From: an uncultured Blautia sp.
GTDB taxonomy: Bacteria; Bacillota; Clostridia; Lachnospirales; Lachnospiraceae
NCBI GenBank assembly: GCA_946629475.1
Contig: CAMOXX010000003.1
Location: 1 to 39,481, forward strand
Reading direction: 5' to 3'
DNA: 39,481 bases
A model generated the notes under the pieces. That model searched no databases. It worked only from the letters and a program-made list of their open reading frames with translations, and was not told the origin of the DNA. Below, in pieces: positions 33,997-39,481 of this stretch (positions within the stretch are counted from its first letter, which is position 1; each line of letters starts with the position of its first letter). A program made the position numbers and the translations under genes.

Positions 33997-35004
33997 TTAT
34001 TTGCTGAAGCGCTCTTTCAGTCTCGGACCCGCAAGCTGGATCAGGATTACCACCAGCAGGATAATACCCTTGATTGCGTCATTGATCAGAGAGTCCATCT
34101 TGAGGGCTACGATGATCTTGTCGATGACCGTGTAGGACATGGCACCGAACAGTATCCCAAGGCATTTTCCGCGTCCGCCGCTCATACTGATGCCTCCGAG
34201 CACTGCAGAGGCAATCGCGTACATCTCGTTGCTCTTTCCTGTGGTTGCCGGGTCAGAAGAAGCATTCATCGCGATCCACAGGAACGCGGCGGCGCCGACC
34301 AGGGCTCCGGTAATGATAAACACACAGGTCTTCATCAGATTAACATTGATACCGTTCATGGCAGCGCCCTTCTCGTTGCTGCCGATCGCATATACCTTTT
34401 TGCCGAATTTTGTACTTGTTGTGATATAAGTAAACAGCACAACCACAAGGATCAGCACAACGCCGACGATCGGTACCGTCGCGATTTTTCCGTTTCCGAA
34501 GCCGTAGAAGGACTGATAGGAATCCTTGCTGTTGATCATCCGGTATACAGAGCTCCCGCCTCCGCAGAGATCCTTCGGGATAATCTGGCAGAAATACTGG
34601 GCAAAGGAGCGGTAGATCAGCATTGTGGCGAGTGTCACAATGAAAGCCGGCATCTTGACATAGCCGACAAGGACACCGTTAATCGCGCCGCACAGGGCAC
34701 CGAAGCCCAGGCAGAACAGGAGTGAAACGGCGATGCTCCCGGTGATATTGAAGATCACGACCGCAAATCCGCTGATCAGGGCCAGCATGGATCCGACTGA
34801 CAGGTCGATCTCACCGGTGATGCAGACCATCCCCATGCCGATGCCGATGATTCCAATCACCGCCGAATGCCTGAGAATATTCATCACTCCGTTCCAGGTA
34901 AGGCCGTTCGAAACAACCGCATACACCGCAAATATCGCGATAAACACAATGACAAAGCTGTATTGTGAGATTATCCGACCGACTGAATTTTTACTCGAAA
35001 CCAT
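33997..35004 (-). CDS. Monosaccharide ABC transporter permease (RbsC/MglC type)
   Basis: The product has 335 residues with about nine to ten membrane helices. The family motif ITGEIDLSVGSMLAL is present (near 62-76), as are AFIVTLATMLIYRSFAQ and GNEKGAA-type GSNEKGAAMNGINV, the cytoplasmic loop that meets the ATPase. The late AVLGGISMSGGRGKCLG is typical too. A single permease gene is found, so it should work as a homodimer. The ATG has GGAGG eight bases upstream. It follows the ATPase gene by 18 bases. Confidence 0.95.
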   Translation of the reverse strand: MVSSKNSVGRIISQYSFVIVFIAIFAVYAVVSNGLTWNGVMNILRHSAVIGIIGIGMGMVCITGEIDLSVGSMLALISGFAVVIFNITGSIAVSLLFCLGFGALCGAINGVLVGYVKMPAFIVTLATMLIYRSFAQYFCQIIPKDLCGGGSSVYRMINSKDSYQSFYGFGNGKIATVPIVGVVLILVVVLFTYITTSTKFGKKVYAIGSNEKGAAMNGINVNLMKTCVFIITGALVGAAAFLWIAMNASSDPATTGKSNEMYAIASAVLGGISMSGGRGKCLGILFGAMSYTVIDKIIVALKMDSLINDAIKGIILLVVILIQLAGPRLKERFSK

Positions 35005-35022
35005 TATCTTATCCTCCTGACA

Positions 35023-36507
35023 TCAAATGTTCGCAGCATTTGTCGAATAGTACATAACCGTCTGTTCATCCAGCTCGGCATGCTGCAGAATCTTCACGAT
35101 CCTTCCTTCGTAGAAGATCGCACAGTAGTCCGCGATTTTCTGTAGCTCCGGAATTTCCAGCGTATTGATCAGGATCGTCTTTCCCTCCCCCGCCATCTGC
35201 AGGATCAGTTTGTATATTTCCGCTTTTGCCCCAACGTCGATTCCCTGAGTCGGGTTATCCAGAAGCAGGATATCCGCGTTGGTATTCAGCCATCTGGCCA
35301 GAAACACCTTCTGCTGGTTTCCGCCGGACAGTGAGAGGATCGAATCCCCGCTGTCCTGGGCTTTGATGTTCAGCATCCGGCGGTAATTCTCAAATTTATT
35401 CTTTTCTTCCCTTTTATGGATGGCAAAGCGCCCTGCCGACAGAGTATGCTCTGCCAGATACATATTTTCAAGCAGCGACATGTCGGGAATGACCGAATTC
35501 TCCTTCCGGTTGGAGGCCAGCATCGCGATTCCCGCTTTCATGGCGCGGTGTGTAGAGGCCGGCGGCACTGTATTCCCATTTGCTTCCAGGGTTCCGCCGG
35601 TTGCCCGGGTAACACCGAACATGCACTGCATAAGTTCCGAGCTTCCCGCCCCCTGAAGGCCGGTAAGTCCGATGATCTGGCCTTTTTTCACTTCCAGATT
35701 GATATTTTCGAACCCGGGTCCGCTGTAGTCGTGCAGCTTCAGCACGGTTTCCCCCACCGGACGGGTTTCATAAATGTCCTTGAAAGAATCCGTATTTCCG
35801 ACCAGCAGAGCCGTGATTTCCTCCGGATTCGTATCCGCGATATTGCCCGACGCGATATATTCCCCGTTCCGCAGTACGGTGTAGCGGTCCGAAATGCGGA
35901 AGATCTCCGGCATTTTATGGGAGATAAAAATGAATGATGTTCCGTTCTTTTTCAGGTTTTCAATAATCTGAAACAGATGATCGATCTCGTCATTGTTCAG
36001 CGCGGTTGTCGGCTCATCCAGAATCAGAAGCTTCGCTTCAAAGAAAAGCGCCTTGGATATCTCGAGAAGCTGTTTCTCGCTGGTCTTCAGATTCTCAACC
36101 ATTTCCTCGGGATCGATCGAAACATCAAGCCGCTCAAACAGCTCGCGGCATTTCGCGACCATACTCCGCTTATCGCAGTGTCCCAGCGCCTTCACGATCT
36201 CCTTGTTGAGAAAAATATTCTCCCATACCGTCATCTCGTTGAAGAGGTTCAGCTCCTGATGGACAAACGCAATGCCGGCATCCTCCGACCCCTTGATGGT
36301 AATATGGTCCATGTGCTTTCCGTCAAAGACCACGGTACCGTGGTCCAGCGGGTGAACGCCGGTCAGCACGTTCATCAAAGTGGATTTTCCGGCACCGTTT
36401 TCGCCCAGAAGCGCATGAACTTCACCTTTTTCCACTTCAAGCTGTGCCTTTTTCAGCACAGGCACTCCGCTGAAGGCCTTGTCGATCTCTTTCATTTCCA
36501 GCAGCAT
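35023..36507 (-). CDS. Monosaccharide ABC transporter ATPase, double-domain (RbsA/MglA type)
   Basis: The product has 494 residues with two fused ABC domains. The first has Walker A GENGAGKST (35-43) and Walker B LLILDEPTTAL. The second has the degenerate GLQGAGSSEL in place of Walker A, normal for this family, with LSGGNQQKVFLARWL and LLDNPTQGIDVGAKAEIY. The reading frame stays open upstream to 36576, but that part runs through the terminator stem. ATG at 36507, with AGGAGG ten bases upstream, is the true start. It is downstream of that terminator, so it should be made in lower amounts than the binding protein. Confidence 0.95.
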   Translation of the reverse strand: MLLEMKEIDKAFSGVPVLKKAQLEVEKGEVHALLGENGAGKSTLMNVLTGVHPLDHGTVVFDGKHMDHITIKGSEDAGIAFVHQELNLFNEMTVWENIFLNKEIVKALGHCDKRSMVAKCRELFERLDVSIDPEEMVENLKTSEKQLLEISKALFFEAKLLILDEPTTALNNDEIDHLFQIIENLKKNGTSFIFISHKMPEIFRISDRYTVLRNGEYIASGNIADTNPEEITALLVGNTDSFKDIYETRPVGETVLKLHDYSGPGFENINLEVKKGQIIGLTGLQGAGSSELMQCMFGVTRATGGTLEANGNTVPPASTHRAMKAGIAMLASNRKENSVIPDMSLLENMYLAEHTLSAGRFAIHKREEKNKFENYRRMLNIKAQDSGDSILSLSGGNQQKVFLARWLNTNADILLLDNPTQGIDVGAKAEIYKLILQMAGEGKTILINTLEIPELQKIADYCAIFYEGRIVKILQHAELDEQTVMYYSTNAANI

Positions 36508-36536
36508 TTTGTGAAATCCTCCTGTTCCCCTTATTA

Positions 36537-36568
36537 AAAGAGGCCGCCGCAATCCGCGGCGGCCTTTT
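36537..36568 (-). terminator. Attenuating terminator between binding-protein and ATPase genes
   Basis: The 10-bp perfect stem AGGCCGCCGC/GCGGCGGCCT with a five-base loop (36541-36565) is followed on the minus strand by CTTTTAATAA. The GC-rich stem with a short T-run fits partial termination, giving more binding protein than membrane subunits, as is usual for such operons. Confidence 0.8.
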
Positions 36569-36579
36569 GCTTGCATCAG

Positions 36580-37632
36580 TTAGAAGGACGGATATTCGTC
36601 AACGTTTTCAGATGTTACGTTCTCGCATGCGATCACGTGATCCTGCTCAACTTCCTCGCCGTTCAGATAATCAACCATATCCTGGATTGCTGTCTGAATC
36701 ATGGCCGGGCTGTAGGTTACGGAGCAGAGTCCGCTGAATCTCTCTGCAAGGTCTGCATAGGAGTTGCCGCGAAGCACTTCGTAATACTCATCAAGTCCGC
36801 CGCATCCGGTCATGGCCGGTGCGTTGCCAAGGAAGCTTTCCTTTACGCTGTCATCGATTCCGCCGCCGTTCAGAGCCTCCAGAACGCCCATTGCCAGCTC
36901 GTCATCCTCTGCGTAGAACCATTTGATCTCTGCATTGGAAGCGTCGCCCATCAGGGATTCGAAGGATGTCTTGGTGTCGGAACGGCTCCAGTTCATGGCT
37001 CCGGAGTAGGTGATGGAAGCGATATCATCCTCGCTCCACTTGAGATCGTCAGCGATCTTCTCGCCGTCGAACTCCGCCTCGCCTGTCAGATAGTCCACAA
37101 AGCCGTTGTCGCGGAGTGTGGTAACAGAGGAGGTGTCTCCCTCATATACATAAACCTTATCGCCCGGCTGCATGCCGAGAGATACAAAGTACGCTGCAGA
37201 GCCCGCGCCGATACCGCTGTTGTCACCCTTTACGTTTGACACTGCAGTGTCAGCAACGGCGTCGATGATGCGGTCGAATGCGACATACGGAACTTCCGCG
37301 TCGACGATCTGCTGAATCGCGGACTGTACGGTATCGTCAAGAGGCATAACAACAAATGCGATGTTGCTGGTATCGCCCGCGAGGATGTCCTCGATCTGGG
37401 TGATCTGATCGGATGCGCTGGCTGCAGTGATGACCTCTGCTGTGTAGGTTCCCTCTCCGTTCACTTCTTCCGCTTTTTCCTTTGCGAAGGTAGCGACGGA
37501 ACCGGTCCAGCCATGATCCTCAGATGCGGTAAGCACATAAATATGGGCTCCCTCATCAGCCTGTGCGATTGCGCCCATGCCGAAAACCATCGATGCTGTC
37601 ATTGCCAATGCCATAACTTTCTTCATTTTCAT
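36580..37632 (-). CDS. Sugar ABC transporter substrate-binding protein (type I periplasmic fold), no lipobox
   Basis: The product has 350 residues. A signal peptide of about 25 residues, MKMKKVMALAMTASMVFGMG, ends in AIAQA and has no cysteine, so it would be cut by signal peptidase I and not lipidated. The mature part has the Peripla_BP_4 look: HIYVLTASEDHGWTGSV at the start, FVVMPLDDTVQSAIQQIVDAEVPYVAFD, NVKGDNSGIGAGSAAYF and KWFYAEDDELAMGVLEAL. The start ATG 37632 has GGAGGT six bases upstream; the TTG at 37650 is upstream of that site. In a monoderm one expects a lipid anchor, so retention on the cell must rest on other means. The substrate is probably a hexose, pentose or deoxysugar. Confidence 0.93.
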   Translation of the reverse strand: MKMKKVMALAMTASMVFGMGAIAQADEGAHIYVLTASEDHGWTGSVATFAKEKAEEVNGEGTYTAEVITAASASDQITQIEDILAGDTSNIAFVVMPLDDTVQSAIQQIVDAEVPYVAFDRIIDAVADTAVSNVKGDNSGIGAGSAAYFVSLGMQPGDKVYVYEGDTSSVTTLRDNGFVDYLTGEAEFDGEKIADDLKWSEDDIASITYSGAMNWSRSDTKTSFESLMGDASNAEIKWFYAEDDELAMGVLEALNGGGIDDSVKESFLGNAPAMTGCGGLDEYYEVLRGNSYADLAERFSGLCSVTYSPAMIQTAIQDMVDYLNGEEVEQDHVIACENVTSENVDEYPSF

Positions 37633-37670
37633 GTGAGTACCTCCATTCAAAAAATTGATTTCACAACGCT

Positions 37671-37676
37671 ATTCTA
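37671..37676 (-). promoter_or_regulatory. Possible -10 of the sugar ABC operon
   Basis: On the minus strand TGCTAGAAT forms an extended -10 (TAGAAT at 37671-37676), 39 bases before the binding-protein ATG. The -35 at the right distance (ACCATT) is poor, which would fit an activator-dependent promoter. Confidence 0.4.
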
Positions 37677-37753
37677 GCAGATTCTCTTATAAAATGGTAG
37701 TGTTATTTCTGTTTTTTTTATCGGTTTATAGTGCAAAAATGCCAACCACCTGT

Positions 37754-37759
37754 TATAAT
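37754..37759 (+). promoter_or_regulatory. Extended -10 promoter of the phosphoribosyltransferase-like gene
   Basis: TGTTATAAT gives a perfect TATAAT (37754-37759) with TG one base upstream. The -35 position (GTGCAA) is weak. The start site would be near 37766, leaving a leader of about 90 bases before the ATG at 37857 that contains repeat copy C. Confidence 0.6.
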
Positions 37760-37800
37760 AGAAGAAACAAAGCGCACATTTTCCATAAATATCTGTGTGT

Positions 37801-37823
37801 ACTGTTCAGAATCCCTAACGGAT
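37801..37823. repeat. Hairpin plus TTCTGAACAGT element, copy C (degenerate)
   Basis: On the minus strand a small hairpin ATCC-gttag-GGAT (37811-37823) is followed by TTCTGAACAGTACAC (motif at 37801-37812). Eleven bases (plus-strand ACTGTTCAGAA) are shared exactly with copies B and D. It lies in the 5' leader of the plus-strand gene and upstream of the binding-protein promoter. Confidence 0.45.
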
Positions 37824-37856
37824 ACAGAGATAATTCTCATCGAAGGAGGCAACCGT

Positions 37857-38498
37857 ATGGAACAATATGTAAAACTGACCTCTCAGCGTGTGCATGATGT
37901 AATTCTCCGGGTAATTCCCGGTCACTTTGCAACGCCAAACTCACATGTCAACTACTATATGGATATGGCCGCGCTCAAATCGAGAATGACCGAGGCCAGG
38001 GCTGCCGCCCGCGCTCTGAGTGAGGTGTACTATACTTCACACCCGGTTGACACCATCGTCTGCATGGACGGAACCGAAGTGATCGGTGCCTACCTTGCCG
38101 AGGAGCTTACGCGGGTCGGGGTCATGTCCCTCAACCGCCATAAATCCCTCTATGTACTTACCCCTGAGTACAATATGTCCGGACAGATGATTTTCCGCAA
38201 TAACCTCCAGCAGTGGATCACACAGAAGAATGTGCTTCTTCTTCTCGCCTCTGCCACCACCGGCACAACGGTCGCCCAGGCAGTGGAATCCCTGAAATAT
38301 TACGGTGCCGAGATCGTAGGGATTTCCGCGCTGTTCTCCGTTGCCACCAAGATTGCGGGGCTTCCGGTGTACTCCCTGTTCTCCCCCATGGACCTTCCGG
38401 ACTACTCCGCCTACAATCACGAGGACTGCCCCCTCTGCAAAAAAGGCATCAAAGTTGACGCGCTCTGCAACGGGTACGGATATACACCGATTCGTTAA
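37857..38498 (+). CDS. Orphan phosphoribosyltransferase-like protein (OPRTase-like fold)
   Basis: The product has 213 residues and is the only plus-strand gene. The layout is that of a type I PRTase: SHVNYYMDM (29-37), VDTIVCMDGTEVIGAYLAEEL (64-84), HKSLYVLTPEY (95-105), then the place of the PRPP loop at VLLLLASATTGTT (126-138). In active PRTases two acidic residues stand where this protein has A131-S132, so binding of PRPP is doubtful. Three cysteines near the end (C191, C194, C204) could bind zinc. The ATG has AAGGAGG seven bases upstream; the open frame before it is not coding. It might be a sensor or regulator using a PRTase fold, as PurR does. The function is unknown. Confidence 0.8.
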   Translation: MEQYVKLTSQRVHDVILRVIPGHFATPNSHVNYYMDMAALKSRMTEARAAARALSEVYYTSHPVDTIVCMDGTEVIGAYLAEELTRVGVMSLNRHKSLYVLTPEYNMSGQMIFRNNLQQWITQKNVLLLLASATTGTTVAQAVESLKYYGAEIVGISALFSVATKIAGLPVYSLFSPMDLPDYSAYNHEDCPLCKKGIKVDALCNGYGYTPIR

Positions 38499-38506
38499 AA
38501 CAGACA

Positions 38507-38551
38507 GCCGGCTCTGTATCTTTTCAAAGGATACAGAACCGGCCTTTTTTT
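38507..38551 (+). terminator. Strong terminator between convergent genes
   Basis: GCCGG-ct-CTGTATC pairs with GATACAG-aa-CCGGC around a nine-base loop, followed by a run of seven T on the plus strand. On the minus strand the stem is followed by TGTCTGTTTTAA, so it may also serve rhaD only partly or not at all. Confidence 0.9.
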
Positions 38552-38559
38552 ATCTGGTC

Positions 38560-39387
38560 TTATTTTTTATAAAGGAAGCGTTCCGGCAGCGTCACATGGA
38601 ATCCCTCAGCCACCTGGCGGAGGTTATCCGCGGTGATCGTCTGCAGCTTGTCGGGACGCACGGAATAGATCTTCAGGAGAATTTCGGCCGATTTTTCAAT
38701 CGTATGCATAAGGCCGAAGGTCAGGTCGAAGTCCTTTCCGGAGCAGAACATTCCATGATGCGCCCAGATCGCGACATCATACTGTTCCATCAGCTTGCTT
38801 GTGGCTACCGCGATATCACGGCCGCCCGGAACCATCCACGGCACAACGCCGACGCCGTCCGGGAACACGACCGGACACTCGGTTGCGGATTCCCACAGCT
38901 CCCTGGTGAAAATCTCATCCTTCAGGGGCAGGATAAAGGTCAGCGCGATAATGTTCGTGGTATGCGCATGATAGATGACCCTGTGTTCCCCGTTCGTCAC
39001 CCTCTGCTTCACCTCATGGTTCATCAGATGGGCCGGAAGCTCGCTGGTCGGTTTTCCTCCCTCGACAAGGCCCCAGCGGATTCTGTAGTTTTCACCTTTG
39101 TCATCCAGCTCGATGATCGCGATACTTGCCTCCGGGTCAACGATGACATTCCGGAAATACTTGCCGCTGCCTGTCACCAGGAAGAATTCATTGGCGAGGC
39201 CCGGAACACTGGTGCCGATCGGATACCAGTCACCGTGGTCATTGAGACGCGGTTTGATCTCCTGAACCTCCTCGTCCTTAAGGCGGTAGGAAAGATTTCC
39301 GCCGTTTCTCTCATGCCAGCCCTGCTGAAAACCATCGTCTGCCATCTTGACAAAACCCCTGACAAATTTAGTATCAAGAATCTTCAT
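38560..39387 (-). CDS. rhaD: Rhamnulose-1-phosphate aldolase
   Basis: This is a class II aldolase that cleaves L-rhamnulose-1-phosphate to dihydroxyacetone phosphate and L-lactaldehyde. It has 275 residues, against 274 in E. coli. The match to RhaD as I remember it is close: GWHERNGGNLSYRL (23-36), LVTGSGKYFRNV (70-81), TSELPAH with E116, HAHTTN with the zinc ligands H140 and H142, ECPVVFPDGVGVVPWMVPG (170-188) and AHHGMF with H211. All metal ligands and the catalytic glutamate are there, shifted by one from E. coli numbering. The ATG at 39387 has AGGAGG eight bases upstream. rhaA and rhaB are not in the window and may lie to the right. Confidence 0.95.
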   Translation of the reverse strand: MKILDTKFVRGFVKMADDGFQQGWHERNGGNLSYRLKDEEVQEIKPRLNDHGDWYPIGTSVPGLANEFFLVTGSGKYFRNVIVDPEASIAIIELDDKGENYRIRWGLVEGGKPTSELPAHLMNHEVKQRVTNGEHRVIYHAHTTNIIALTFILPLKDEIFTRELWESATECPVVFPDGVGVVPWMVPGGRDIAVATSKLMEQYDVAIWAHHGMFCSGKDFDLTFGLMHTIEKSAEILLKIYSVRPDKLQTITADNLRQVAEGFHVTLPERFLYKK

Positions 39388-39421
39388 ATCGCATCCTCCT
39401 GTATGAATCGTGTTTTGTTAC

Positions 39422-39427
39422 ATTATA
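39422..39427 (-). promoter_or_regulatory. -10 element of rhaD
   Basis: On the minus strand TATAAT (39422-39427) lies 34 bases before the rhaD ATG. There is no good -35; that position is taken by the repeat motif GGGTTCTGAACAGTTACG, which directly abuts the -10. The motif could thus be an operator or activator site for rhaD. Confidence 0.5.
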
Positions 39428-39470
39428 CGTAACTGTTCAGAACCCATTCATTCGGAATGCTTTGCATTCC
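39427..39470. repeat. Hairpin plus TTCTGAACAGTTAC element, copy D
   Basis: On the minus strand the perfect hairpin GGAATGC-aaa-GCATTCC (39454-39470) is followed after 11 bases by TTCTGAACAGTTAC (39429-39442). The 19 bases 39427-39445 equal copy B in reverse complement. An outer CCCA/TGGG pairing may extend the hairpin toward the window edge, so the element could continue outside. Confidence 0.65.
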
Positions 39471-39481
39471 TCATGTGGGCG

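Noticed and set aside
36508-36576. N-terminal extension of the sugar ABC ATPase
   Set aside because: The extension is encoded by the terminator stem-loop; a good ribosome-binding site precedes the ATG at 36507.
37731-37856. N-terminal extension of the phosphoribosyltransferase-like protein
   Set aside because: It covers the promoter and leader; AAGGAGG stands before the ATG at 37857.

Overview
The window reads as chromosome of a monoderm, probably anaerobic Bacillota, most likely Lachnospiraceae or a close Clostridia relative. This is judged from gene content and protein style only: CdaA/CdaR, an HPr with both His15 and Ser46, RecD2, a GH25 lysozyme with wall-binding repeats, lepA-hemW linkage, strong GGAGG ribosome-binding sites and frequent TTG/GTG starts. 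Almost every gene is on the minus strand; one short gene at 37857-38498 is on the plus strand. The DNA is densely coded. The longest gene-free stretch is about 220 bases (37633-37856), so no gap exceeds 300 bases.

In transcription order (high to low coordinates) the right end holds rhamnulose-1-phosphate aldolase (rhaD), a convergent orphan phosphoribosyltransferase-like gene, and a monosaccharide ABC transporter (binding protein, internal terminator, ATPase, permease). These are followed by a Gfo/Idh/MocA oxidoreductase, a 95-residue conserved-looking unknown, a membrane glycerophosphodiesterase and a patatin-like esterase. A tRNA-Lys(CUU) with its own consensus promoter and terminator comes next, then a pair of half-size EamA proteins.

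The middle is housekeeping: lepA, a lipoprotein with a tandem YGYDES repeat, hemW, uvrA, an mreB homologue, recD2 and comF. A promoter at 18342-18370 then starts two unknown membrane proteins, cdaA, cdaR and HPr.

The left end (about 14.1 kb down to 0) is a surface-glycan locus. It contains a secreted GH25 lysozyme, WecE (dTDP-4-amino-4,6-dideoxygalactose synthesis), RmlC (dTDP-rhamnose pathway), and a Wzm/Wzt ABC exporter whose ATPase carries a C-terminal carbohydrate-binding-type extension. After these come a SAM methyltransferase, a kinase-like protein with a C-terminal coiled coil, two long tandem-domain GT2 glycosyltransferases and a DUF2142-like membrane protein. I infer that the methyltransferase plus kinase/coiled-coil pair is a split version of a WbdD-type chain terminator, read by the Wzt C-terminal domain, which would be a capping-coupled export system in a Gram-positive setting. 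This is the most interesting system in the window.

A second unexplained signal is a small family of intergenic elements, each a hairpin next to the motif TTCTGAACAGTTAC. There are four copies, at about 14.15, 33.98, 37.81 and 39.45 kb; two of them share 19 identical bases in opposite orientations.
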